Shown: positions 54,333 through 62,908 of the stretch, one piece after another
Layout: each line of letters begins with the position of its first letter
Numbering within the stretch: position 1 is the first letter of the stretch
NCBI RefSeq assembly: GCF_004125825.1
Contig: NZ_QQWI01000003.1
Coordinates: 62,001 to 126,000 of the forward strand
Source: Fusibacter sp. A1
GTDB lineage: Bacteria > Bacillota > Clostridia > Peptostreptococcales > Acidaminobacteraceae
Length of the DNA: 64,000 nt
Direction: 5' to 3'
Notes under the pieces: generated by a model
What the model was told of the DNA's origin: nothing
Seen by the model: only the letters and a program-made list of their open reading frames with translations
Databases searched by the model: none
Made by a program: the position numbers and the translations under genes

Positions 54333-54374
54333 TAATAAAAAAACTAGACTTCGTCTAGTTTTGTTTATTACTAC
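54333..54374 (-). terminator. Terminator of rex, stem reaching the stop codon
   Basis: AACTAGAC/GTCTAGTT stem with outer arms GTAATAAA/TTTATTAC; the rex stop codon lies in the outer arm. Confidence 0.85.
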
Positions 54375-55000
54375 TTACTCGCTCCCTTTAGGAAGTATGA
54401 GATTGTGAATAGGTCTTCGATTAGGTGAACGTTTTCCACGATGACATCTTCTGGGACCTTTAAATCGATTGGAGCAAAGTTCCAGATGGCTTTTATTCCA
54501 TTGTTGACTAGCTTCTCTGCAACGTTCTGTGCCGCATCTCTGTTGGTGCATATGTAGGCGATGTCTATAGCTTCTTTTTCCAAATATTCGCTGATGTTTT
54601 CTACATCAAGCACCTCTACATCATGTATTTTCATACCGATGAGACGTGGGTTAAGGTCAAACATCGCTTGCAGATTGAATCCGAACTTTTCGAAACTTGT
54701 GTAATTCGCTAAAGCTTGTCCAAGATTTCCGGCTCCGATGATGATTGTCTTATAATCGCTTACAAGACCCAATATGCTACCGATTTCAGAAAAAAGTTCC
54801 TCTACATTGTAGCCGTATCCCTGCTGTCCGAATCCGCCAAAATTATTTAAGTCCTGTCTGATTTGTGACGCTGTGAACCCCATGATTTCTGAAAGTTCCT
54901 TAGAAGATATTCTTTTAACATCTTTCTCGAGCAAATCCTTTAAGTACCTGTGATACTTTGGCAAACGTTTAATAACCGCTCTTGAAATTTTTTCGCTCAT
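54371..55000 (-). CDS. rex: Redox-sensing repressor Rex
   Basis: 209 residues from ATG 55000; a GTG 12 bases earlier is possible. Winged helix at about 15-75 (RISSKELSEIMGFTASQIRQD), Rossmann motif IIGAGNLGQALANY, and the C-terminal helix ending. It senses NADH/NAD and represses fermentation genes. I found no clear TTGTTAA-N4-TTAACAA site in this window. Confidence 0.95.
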   Translation of the reverse strand: MSEKISRAVIKRLPKYHRYLKDLLEKDVKRISSKELSEIMGFTASQIRQDLNNFGGFGQQGYGYNVEELFSEIGSILGLVSDYKTIIIGAGNLGQALANYTSFEKFGFNLQAMFDLNPRLIGMKIHDVEVLDVENISEYLEKEAIDIAYICTNRDAAQNVAEKLVNNGIKAIWNFAPIDLKVPEDVIVENVHLIEDLFTISYFLKGASK

Positions 55001-55224
55001 CGCTACACCCACCCATTACTGTTTATTTGAAAGCATTGCTTTCTATCTAATGTTCGTTAAATGATAATTTATTTACCTAATAAAAATTATAGCATCCTGT
55101 TTTCACACTGTCAAACATCCAACCACCCCAAACATAGCGCTCTCAAGGTATATATCATGATTTTTTAAGTCGGGCACTATCACATAATATGATTTTCTGC
55201 TAAACTTGTATGGAGGTGATTTCA

Positions 55225-57147
55225 GTGATTGCATTATCATTTAGTCAAATAAAAAAAGCATATTACGAACAAACTGTGTTGGATTCGATTTCATTTTCGA
55301 TAAACGCACAAGACAAATTGGGACTTATCGGCCGTAACGGCACTGGAAAAACAACCATATTACGCCTTATTGCAGGTGTTGAAGAACCAGATAGCGGTAT
55401 GATTTATATGGACAGCAAACTCAAGGTAGGTTATATGAAGCAAACCGATGAGTTGGATGAGGACTACACATTACTCAGTTACTGCATGTCCGCATTCGAA
55501 GATTTGTTGTCTCTAGAAGAGAACCTAACTGCCATGGAACATGAAATGGCTAGTTTTAAGACAGACAATGAAGATTTTAAAATCTTCATGAGCAAGTACG
55601 AAGCCTTATCCCACAGCTTCGAACAGCAAGGGGGATACATATTCAGATCAAAGGTCAGGGGTATTCTAAATGGCCTAGGGTTTGGCGACGAATCACATGA
55701 TCGCGCTGTTAAATCCTTAAGCGGTGGCCAGTTTGCAAGACTTAAGCTAGCCAGACTTCTGATCGACGAGCCCGACATCCTTATTCTTGATGAACCTACA
55801 AACCATTTGGACATCGCTACGACCAGTTGGCTTGAGAACTACTTGAAGCAGTATCCAAAAACATTGCTGCTAGTGTCGCATGACAGGTATTTTTTAGATA
55901 GCGTATGCACCAAAATCATGGAAATTGAAAATAGCAATACGATGATTTACGATGGCAACTATACGGTCTTCAAAAAGAAAAAGGAAGCACATCTTGAACA
56001 GCTGAAGCGTCAATATGAAAAGGCTCAGTCAGAGCGCGCCAAACAAGAAGAACTCATACGAAAATTCAAGCAGCGTGGAACCGAAAAATTGGCTAAGCGC
56101 GCGAAAAGCCGCGAAAAACGCCTAGAACGACTGGAAACTCCTGAATATGTCGCTAGCCGCGACAATAAGATGAAGCTGAATCTGAAGGCTGGTTTGAGTT
56201 CTGGAACCGAAGTCCTCCATGTCGAAAATCTTTGTAAATCCTATGGCGAACAAGAAGTCATACGCGATGTTTCCTTCAACGTGTTTAGGGGTGAACGGAT
56301 CGGACTGATCGGACATAACGGCACGGGCAAATCAACCATACTCAAAATACTTGAAGGTTCTCTGGATTTTGATGAAGGTCAGATCAAATTTGGTCACCAA
56401 GTACTTTGCGCTTACTATGATCAAAGTATGGAAGATCTGGATCCCGAGTGCACGATTATCGAAGAAATTCATAATTTCGTCCCTTTGATGGATGAAGTGG
56501 ATATAAGAACCCTCTTAGGTAGATTCCTGTTTACAAGCGATGATGTCTTCAAGCCGATCAAAGTGCTTAGCGGCGGCGAGAAGGCAAGGGTCATGCTTAC
56601 AAAGCTCTTCTTGACCGACTCTAACTTCTTGATGATGGATGAGCCGACAAATCATCTTGACATCTACAGTAAAGAGGTGCTCGAAGACGCGCTTGGCTCG
56701 TATGACGGTACCATGATCGTCATCTCTCATGACCGGTATTTTCTTGATAAGATCTGTGACCAGATCCTAGAAATCGACAATCATGAACTGACGCTTTATC
56801 ACGGAGGCTATAGCTACTACACAGAAAAGAAAGCTGCCTTGGCCGCAAAAGACGAACCGGACAAGCCACTTGTCACAAAGACTGAAAAGAGACAGGACAA
56901 GAAAAAAGAACGACAGATGATCAATCAAAAAAAATCGCTTCAATCACAGGTAAGTGAAATCGAAGCAATCATACACTCTACCGAAACACGCCTAGAAGAA
57001 ATCGCCCACGAGCTATGCGATGAAGCGGTTTACAGCGATCCTGAAAAGACAAAGGCGATTTTGTCAGAAGAGAAACAGCTGAAAACCACACAAGAGGAAT
57101 TATATGAGAAGTGGGAAGAAATCAACGAACAGTTGAGTGATATGTAA
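55225..57147 (+). CDS. ABC-F family ATPase (YdiF/Uup type)
   Basis: 640 residues. GTG at 55225 is the start, since GGAGGTGAT (55212-55220) is a perfect ribosome binding site; a frame start at 55210 overlaps it. Two ATP-binding halves: GRNGTGKTT, LSGGQFARLKL, ILILDEPTNHLD; and GHNGTGKST, LSGGEKARVML, MMDEPTNHLD. A charged linker (about 250-300) and a C-terminal coiled coil (about 555-640) are typical of Uup/YdiF. It acts on ribosomes or branched DNA. Distinct from the accessory ABC-F at the left edge; it lacks an upstream leader. Confidence 0.95.
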   Translation: MIALSFSQIKKAYYEQTVLDSISFSINAQDKLGLIGRNGTGKTTILRLIAGVEEPDSGMIYMDSKLKVGYMKQTDELDEDYTLLSYCMSAFEDLLSLEENLTAMEHEMASFKTDNEDFKIFMSKYEALSHSFEQQGGYIFRSKVRGILNGLGFGDESHDRAVKSLSGGQFARLKLARLLIDEPDILILDEPTNHLDIATTSWLENYLKQYPKTLLLVSHDRYFLDSVCTKIMEIENSNTMIYDGNYTVFKKKKEAHLEQLKRQYEKAQSERAKQEELIRKFKQRGTEKLAKRAKSREKRLERLETPEYVASRDNKMKLNLKAGLSSGTEVLHVENLCKSYGEQEVIRDVSFNVFRGERIGLIGHNGTGKSTILKILEGSLDFDEGQIKFGHQVLCAYYDQSMEDLDPECTIIEEIHNFVPLMDEVDIRTLLGRFLFTSDDVFKPIKVLSGGEKARVMLTKLFLTDSNFLMMDEPTNHLDIYSKEVLEDALGSYDGTMIVISHDRYFLDKICDQILEIDNHELTLYHGGYSYYTEKKAALAAKDEPDKPLVTKTEKRQDKKKERQMINQKKSLQSQVSEIEAIIHSTETRLEEIAHELCDEAVYSDPEKTKAILSEEKQLKTTQEELYEKWEEINEQLSDM

Positions 57148-57153
57148 ACGTTT

Positions 57154-57185
57154 AAAAGGACAGCGAACTCCATCGCTGTCCTTTT
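57154..57185 (+). terminator. Bidirectional terminator between the ABC-F gene and tsaD
   Basis: AAAAGGACAGCGA and TCGCTGTCCTTTT form a 13-bp stem with a six-base loop. Confidence 0.92.
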
Positions 57186-57200
57186 CTTATAGTTATAGCT

Positions 57201-58208
57201 CTATTCTCCAAGTCTAAGATTTGGTGTCGCATTCAGTGCGAGGTCGCATCCTACATGCTCCTTGCTATGATAAAAGGCGCTTGCTCCGATCATTGCGGCA
57301 TTATCTGTACAAAGCACCAATGAAGGGTAGTAGACTCTGCAGTCCGTTTTTGAGATCGCCTCTGTGAGCGCCTCCCTAAGTCTTGAATTGGCAGCGACTC
57401 CACCTGCGACAACAAGGGTATCCATCTCATAGTCGGCTAGGGCGTCCATAGCCTTTGTCACCAAGACCTCGATGACCGCCTCTTGGAAACTGGCAGCAAC
57501 ATCCGCATCGACAACTTCGATGTTTTTCTGCTTTGCCTGGTTCAGATAGTTGAGCACTCCTGACTTGATACCTGAAAAACTAAAGTCATAGGAATCCTTT
57601 TCTAAAAAAGTTCTTTTAAAATGAATCGCCTCACGGTTTCCTTCTTTTGCGAGTTGATCGACATATGGTCCACCAGGGTACGGCAGTCCTAAGGTCCTAG
57701 CCACTTTATCATACGCCTCACCTATCGCATCGTCACGCGTCCTGCCGATCACCTCAAACTCGGTGTAGGACTTTGCAATAGCAAGATGGGTATGCCCGCC
57801 TGATACCACAAGACACATGTATGGCGGTTCGAGTTCTTTATTTTCAAGCAGTACAGAACTGATATGTCCTTCGATATGATTGACAGGTATCAGGGGTTTT
57901 CCTAGGGCAAAACTTAGGGTTTTGGCATAGTTCACACCCACAAGCAGCGCTCCTACAAGTCCAGGACCCTCTGTCACAGCAATCGCATCGACTTCATCAA
58001 ACTCAAGACCTGCTGCCTCTAAAGCCTGGTCTATGACGTGTGCGATTTTATCCAAATGGTTTCTCGATGCGATTTCTGGTACCACACCACCATATAATTT
58101 GTGAATTTCTATTTGCGAATAGATTATACTTGATAGAATAGTTCTACCGTTTTCAACGATTGCGACCGATGTTTCATCACAGCTCGTCTCTATGGCAAGT
58201 ATCTTCAT
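57201..58208 (-). CDS. tsaD: tRNA threonylcarbamoyladenosine transferase
   Basis: 335 residues. ILAIETSCDETSVAIVENG, the metal-binding HIEGH, VVSGGHTHL and VVAGGVAANSRLRE. With TsaB and TsaE, both encoded here, it installs t6A37 in tRNA. It overlaps rimI by 4 bases. Confidence 0.97.
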   Translation of the reverse strand: MKILAIETSCDETSVAIVENGRTILSSIIYSQIEIHKLYGGVVPEIASRNHLDKIAHVIDQALEAAGLEFDEVDAIAVTEGPGLVGALLVGVNYAKTLSFALGKPLIPVNHIEGHISSVLLENKELEPPYMCLVVSGGHTHLAIAKSYTEFEVIGRTRDDAIGEAYDKVARTLGLPYPGGPYVDQLAKEGNREAIHFKRTFLEKDSYDFSFSGIKSGVLNYLNQAKQKNIEVVDADVAASFQEAVIEVLVTKAMDALADYEMDTLVVAGGVAANSRLREALTEAISKTDCRVYYPSLVLCTDNAAMIGASAFYHSKEHVGCDLALNATPNLRLGE

Positions 58209-58657
58209 TGCTTATCTCCTCTTAGATCGGCCCACATGATAAGAGCGTCTTCTCCTGTATCCTGATAATACTTCGGTCTCACTCCACGACTGACAAATCC
58301 AAAGCCCTTATAAAGTGCGATTGCAGGCTCATTCGATACACGTACTTCAAGTGTCAAGTGATTGATTTCCTCAGAAACGGCACGATTTACTAAATGTGCG
58401 ATCAAAGCCTTTCCCAAACCATGTTTTCTGAAAGCCGGGTGGATCGCTACATTGGTGATATGTCCTTCATCCATAACGTGCCAATAGCCCGCATAACCGA
58501 CGATCACACCATCTACTTCAATGACCATATACCGAGCCAGTCTATTAAGTGTCAGCTCACTCTCAAAGGACGCCCTATCCCATGGCGTTTTGAAAGATAA
58601 GGATTCAACAAGCATCACGCCGTCCAAATCACCTAGAGTCATATCACGTATCAGCAT
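58205..58657 (-). CDS. rimI: Ribosomal protein S18-alanine N-acetyltransferase
   Basis: 150 residues, GNAT fold with the acetyl-CoA loop HPAFRKHGLGKALIAHL and ALYKGFGFVSRGVRPKYY. Typical neighbour of tsaB/tsaD; acetylates the N-terminus of S18. Overlaps both neighbours. Confidence 0.94.
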   Translation of the reverse strand: MLIRDMTLGDLDGVMLVESLSFKTPWDRASFESELTLNRLARYMVIEVDGVIVGYAGYWHVMDEGHITNVAIHPAFRKHGLGKALIAHLVNRAVSEEINHLTLEVRVSNEPAIALYKGFGFVSRGVRPKYYQDTGEDALIMWADLRGDKQ

Positions 58658-59331
58658 TTGGACTTCTCCTCAAGTTCACGCTCCGCCTGAGGTTTTCTTA
58701 AATAATCGGCTTCAAGCGACTTATAGTCGCTCAAGGTATAATCACCCTGTTCGTAAGCGTCAAATAGACCAATCGCAGTGTTTAAAACTTCCCTTTGGTC
58801 ACCGAAATAGGCGCTTTCACCGAGTATATCCGAAATCAATCCACGATGAACAGGAACCCCGTCACCCACAAAAAGTACTTTTTTACCTTCAAGTTTCTCA
58901 AGCAGATCAACCATCTTCCATGTGTCAGCCTTTATAACGGCTCCTTGATGATCATAGACAGCCGTGTATACCTGTCCCCTTCTTGCATCGAGAATAGGGC
59001 AAACCAGTCCGCTGAACCTTTTTCCGTGGTAGCTTAGCGCCTTTAGTGTGGAAACCGCGTAAATAGGAGTGTTAAACGGATGCGCCAGTGCCTTAACCGT
59101 CGACAAGGCGATTCTAAGCCCTGTAAATGAGCCTGGTCCGTTCGCTACGATTATTCCACGGATATCAGATACCTTCGCATCACACTGTTTCAAAATCTGA
59201 TCGATCAGCGGCAACAGGGTCTGCGAGTGCGTCTTTTTGCTGTTAAGTGTCGTGAACGCCAATAACATTCCATCCTTAGACAGCGCGCAGCTTGCTGTCT
59301 TAGTCGTTGCATCAATTGCAAGTAACATCAT
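58651..59331 (-). CDS. tsaB: t6A accessory protein TsaB
   Basis: 226 residues. MLLAIDATTKTASCALSKDG and NGPGSFTGLRIALSTVKALA; inactive paralogue of TsaD that scaffolds the complex. Adjacent to tsaE without a gap. Confidence 0.95.
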   Translation of the reverse strand: MMLLAIDATTKTASCALSKDGMLLAFTTLNSKKTHSQTLLPLIDQILKQCDAKVSDIRGIIVANGPGSFTGLRIALSTVKALAHPFNTPIYAVSTLKALSYHGKRFSGLVCPILDARRGQVYTAVYDHQGAVIKADTWKMVDLLEKLEGKKVLFVGDGVPVHRGLISDILGESAYFGDQREVLNTAIGLFDAYEQGDYTLSDYKSLEADYLRKPQAERELEEKSKC

Positions 59332-59799
59332 CTACTCCTTTATCTCAAAATCAAACGATTTATATCCATTTAATTCGAGTATTCGACCTTCTTCATGATT
59401 GTCAATCGTAATCAGAATCAACTGATCGGTTTCGACCTTCAGCTCATCAAGAATCTTGTCAGCCCACTCTATCAGAACTATTCCACCCTCATGCAGGTAC
59501 TCGAAAAATCCGATTTCATCTAACGAGTCTATCGTATCGATTCTATAGACATCCGCATGATATAAAGGTCCTAACGAACACTCATACGCGTTTACAATAT
59601 TATAAGACGGGCTTGCCATATACCCAGGTATATTCAGCGCCTCACCGATCGCTTTAGTAAGCGTGGTCTTGCCTGTACCTAAATCGCCAATCAAGGCGAC
59701 AACATCCCCTTTGGAAAGCTTACCCGCTATCAGATGCCCTACATGCATCATCATCTCTTCATTTTTAGCATGAATTCTCATACAATGCCCTCGTTTCAA
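59332..59799 (-). CDS. tsaE: t6A ATPase TsaE
   Basis: 155 residues. Walker A GDLGTGKTTLTKAIGEAL and ASPSYNIVNAYE; small P-loop ATPase of the TsaBDE complex. First gene of the tsaE-tsaB-rimI-tsaD operon. Confidence 0.96.
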   Translation of the reverse strand: MKRGHCMRIHAKNEEMMMHVGHLIAGKLSKGDVVALIGDLGTGKTTLTKAIGEALNIPGYMASPSYNIVNAYECSLGPLYHADVYRIDTIDSLDEIGFFEYLHEGGIVLIEWADKILDELKVETDQLILITIDNHEEGRILELNGYKSFDFEIKE

Positions 59800-59899
59800 A
59801 ATTGTGTGTTCAACATATGATTATATCACTATGTGGCGTATAAATGAAGTACATAGCGACATTTACAAGGCTTTGTAAAAAAGCGGCCGGAGCGAACAA

Positions 59900-59926
59900 A
59901 AAAAACCGTGCATCAGCACGGTTTTT
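59900..59926 (-). terminator. Terminator of the membrane protein gene
   Basis: AAAAACCGTGC and GCACGGTTTTT pair around four bases, followed by T residues on the minus strand. Confidence 0.92.
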
Positions 59927-59949
59927 GAATTTACTAGATCAGCCTGAAC

Positions 59950-60603
59950 TTATGCTGTCTTCACTTTTACTTTTTTACTGAACGCAAGTATCGCTCCAAG
60001 TGCGATCGATAAGAACGCAGCCGCCATCACTCGGTATTCGGCAGGCAACATGAATGTGATCGTATGTGCAGGAATCCAGAAAAACGGAATCGTCTTCAGC
60101 ACGATAAACGAAATGAATCCATCCCAGTCAATCGCAGCAGTGATGTCAGAAATCGAAATTTTGCCACTGCGTGAAGCCTTAAGGTCAAGGTAAGTATCCG
60201 TATACTTGTGCAGGCCCATAAAGGCAGGTGCGAAGAAACAGTTCATGATGGCACTTGTGAAGAATGCAAAAGCAAGTTGCACCCCTTCAAAAGGTAGGTA
60301 CCCTTTTGCTTGAGCCGAAATAACGCCGCCGGCAAACACATTGAACATCAAGGTGATCAACATACCGATGCCACCCCAGATGACGATACGCCAAATAAGA
60401 CCGGCTGGCTTCGAGTAATCGCCTTTGACGATTCTAATCGCCATCAGCTCACCCATCGTAGCCAAAATCGCAAATTTAACAAAACCCATTACATAAGGAA
60501 CATCATGTGTCCACTTGTTAAAGTATACCTGAGTGGATGGCACTAGCATAAATGCAACGACAGCTGCAAGAGCCAACAACCAAATAAAATCGCCTTTTTT
60601 CAT
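59950..60603 (-). CDS. Unknown integral membrane protein
   Basis: 217 residues with about five or six hydrophobic segments (8-24, 38-58, 70-95, 105-125, 165-180, 188-208) and a basic end. VPYVMGFVKFAILATMGELMAIRIVKGDY (positions 35-63) and WIPAHTITFMLPAEYRV are the most distinctive stretches; a distant Mpv17-like relation is possible but not certain. Single gene with its own promoter, an operator-like palindrome and a terminator. Confidence 0.65.
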   Translation of the reverse strand: MKKGDFIWLLALAAVVAFMLVPSTQVYFNKWTHDVPYVMGFVKFAILATMGELMAIRIVKGDYSKPAGLIWRIVIWGGIGMLITLMFNVFAGGVISAQAKGYLPFEGVQLAFAFFTSAIMNCFFAPAFMGLHKYTDTYLDLKASRSGKISISDITAAIDWDGFISFIVLKTIPFFWIPAHTITFMLPAEYRVMAAAFLSIALGAILAFSKKVKVKTA

Positions 60604-60623
60604 ATTATCTCTCCTTTAGAATT

Positions 60624-60646
60624 GTATAATGTCACTATCATTATAC
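60624..60646 (-). promoter_or_regulatory. -10 box inside an 8-7-8 palindrome
   Basis: GTATAATG-N7-CATTATAC is perfect. On the minus strand TATAAT (60645-60640) is the -10, with TTTGTA or TTGTAA 16-17 bases upstream. A repressor bound here would block the membrane protein gene. Confidence 0.6.
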
Positions 60647-60701
60647 CTAAATTCTCAAATTTTACAAAATAATTTTAAGGCTTGTCAAATAATTTTAAAC
60701 T

Positions 60702-62855
60702 CTATTTACCGACCTGCTTCATACTGAGGGCGACTTTTTGACGTTTGACATCAATTCCTATCACTCGTACTGTAACAATGTCACCAACACTAACCACATC
60801 CATCGGCTTCTTGATAAAGCGGTTCGCCAACTCCGAAATATGAACCAGACCATCCTGCTTAACGCCTATATCCACAAACGCGCCAAAATCGACTACGTTT
60901 CTGACAGTCCCCTGCAGCTCCATTCCGTCGGTCAAGTCATCGATGGTCAGCACATCGCTCCTAAGTATCGGCGGCGCCATGTCTTCTCTGGGATCACGAC
61001 CGGGCTTATCAAGCTCTTTAAGCAAATCTTCAAGTAGGATCATATGGATATCGAGCTCTTCCTTGAGTTTTCTCATACCATACAGATTTGCGAGCCCCTG
61101 GGCATTCGGTGCCTCAACGCCTATCATCTTAGGATCAATCTTCAATATCTCCATCAATTTTTTACATACTTCATAACTTTCGGGATGTACACCAGTACGG
61201 TCAAGCGCTTCTTTTCCAGTTGGAAGTCTCAAGAATCCAGCCGCCTGATTGAACGCAGCCTGACCGATCCCCTTAACCTTCAGTACTTCCTTACGGGTTT
61301 TAAACTCGCCCTTATCATAGCGATAAGAGACAAGATTCTTCGCAGTCGTCTTACTGATTCCCGCAATATGTCGCAGTAACGACTCTGAAGCTGTATTGAT
61401 ATCAACACCAACGCTGTTGACCGCATCTTCAACCACACCGTCTAGTACTTCTGTAAGCCTTTTTTGGTTAACATCATGCTGATACTGACCTACACCTATG
61501 GATTTTGGATCGATCTTTACAAGTTCAGATAAGGGGTCCTGTACACGCGCACCAATAGAAATAGCCCCTCTGATCGATACGTCGATATCCGGGTACTCGT
61601 CAGATGCGAGCTGCGACGCCGAATAGACCGAGGCTCCCGCTTCATTGACGATCATGTAATGCACTTCGCGGTCGATCGACTTAATCACATCTGCGACAAA
61701 CTGTTCTGATTCACGTGAACCTGTCCCATTGCCTATCGCAATAAGATCCACCTTGTGTTTCTCGATAAACTGCTTCATGATTTTTGCGCTTTTTTCAATA
61801 TCCATCTGAGGTTTTGTCGGAAAAATCGTCGTGTATTCCAACACTTTTCCAAGTTCATCCATCACAGAAATCTTACAGCCGGTCCTGTATGCCGGGTCAA
61901 AACCCATCACAACCTTTCCACGCAGTGGAGGTGACATCAATAGTTGCTTCAGATTGACGCCAAATATGCCTATCGCATGTTCTTCAGCCCTTTCCGTCAT
62001 CGCGCTTCTTAACTCACGTTCAAGCGCAGGACTGATTAGACGCTTATAGGCATCCGTAAAGGCACTGTTCACAAATTGATTTTTCAACATATCTTTTAAA
62101 ACACCACTACCGACCATTTCAACGGCCTTATCATGGTCCAGATCCATTTTCACCTTGAGGATGTTCTCCCGTTCGCCGCGGTTGACCGCTAAAATTCTGT
62201 GCGGAGGCATCTTCATGGCATTTTCCTGATAATCATGGTACATCGTATATGTTGCGGCTTCGTCACCTGATTTTGAGACAGCAGTCACGATCATCGCTTC
62301 TCTTTCATAGATTTTTCTAAAAGCGTCACGTACACTGGCCATATCGGATATGTGCTCTGCTACAATATCCATCGCGCCTGCAATCGCATCCTCGGCGGTA
62401 TTTATACCCTTTTCCTCATCAATCAGCCTCTCTGCCTCATGGCGGATCTTAACTTCATCCGAAAGCAGCAATAGGATGTTTGAAAGCGGCTCCAATCCTT
62501 TTTCCTTCGCGATTGTCGCTTTGGTTCTTCGCTTTGGCTTAAAGGGCCTATAGATATCTTCAAGCTCCGATAGTTTCTCTGCCTTTGAAATCGCACGTTC
62601 AAGCTCGGGAGTCATTTGCTCAAGTTCAGTGATATGTCTTGTCACTTCGCTTTTTCTGTCCTCAAGACTTCTTAAATAAGTAAGTCTGTCACCAAGTTCG
62701 CGAAGTTGGGTATCGGTGAGCTTGCCGGTGACTTCTTTTCTATAACGGGCGATAAAGGGAATTGTATTCCCCTCGTCGATCAGTTCCACTGTCTTTTCAA
62801 CTTGTCCAATTCCAATATTGAGTTCCTTAGCAATCTGTTCAAACATGCGTTTCAT
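60702..62855 (-). CDS. tex: Tex-like S1 RNA-binding protein
   Basis: 717 residues from ATG 62855 (AGGAG 7 bases upstream). Tex N-terminal helical domain with TIPFIARYRKEVTG, a YqgF-like domain (MGFDPAYRTGCKISVMDE), helix-hairpin-helix (LLRHIAGISKTTAKNLVSYR) and C-terminal S1 domain (QGTVRNVVDFGAFVDIGV). Binds nucleic acids and affects transcription. Downstream of prfB behind a terminator-like hairpin. Confidence 0.95.
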   Translation of the reverse strand: MKRMFEQIAKELNIGIGQVEKTVELIDEGNTIPFIARYRKEVTGKLTDTQLRELGDRLTYLRSLEDRKSEVTRHITELEQMTPELERAISKAEKLSELEDIYRPFKPKRRTKATIAKEKGLEPLSNILLLLSDEVKIRHEAERLIDEEKGINTAEDAIAGAMDIVAEHISDMASVRDAFRKIYEREAMIVTAVSKSGDEAATYTMYHDYQENAMKMPPHRILAVNRGERENILKVKMDLDHDKAVEMVGSGVLKDMLKNQFVNSAFTDAYKRLISPALERELRSAMTERAEEHAIGIFGVNLKQLLMSPPLRGKVVMGFDPAYRTGCKISVMDELGKVLEYTTIFPTKPQMDIEKSAKIMKQFIEKHKVDLIAIGNGTGSRESEQFVADVIKSIDREVHYMIVNEAGASVYSASQLASDEYPDIDVSIRGAISIGARVQDPLSELVKIDPKSIGVGQYQHDVNQKRLTEVLDGVVEDAVNSVGVDINTASESLLRHIAGISKTTAKNLVSYRYDKGEFKTRKEVLKVKGIGQAAFNQAAGFLRLPTGKEALDRTGVHPESYEVCKKLMEILKIDPKMIGVEAPNAQGLANLYGMRKLKEELDIHMILLEDLLKELDKPGRDPREDMAPPILRSDVLTIDDLTDGMELQGTVRNVVDFGAFVDIGVKQDGLVHISELANRFIKKPMDVVSVGDIVTVRVIGIDVKRQKVALSMKQVGK

Positions 62856-62870
62856 CATTCTTCTCCTAGC

Positions 62871-62903
62871 AAAAACACACCGCCTCATAAGCTGGCGGTG
62901 TGT
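62871..62903 (-). terminator. Terminator-like hairpin between prfB and tex
   Basis: ACACACCGCC and GGCGGTGTGT form a 10-bp stem, followed by TTTTT on the minus strand, a few bases before the tex ribosome binding site. Confidence 0.75.
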
Positions 62904-62908
62904 CAAGT

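Noticed and set aside
55020-55100. Rex operator in the rex promoter
   Set aside because: TTCGTTAAATGATAATTTA is only a loose match to TTGTTAA-N4-TTAACAA.
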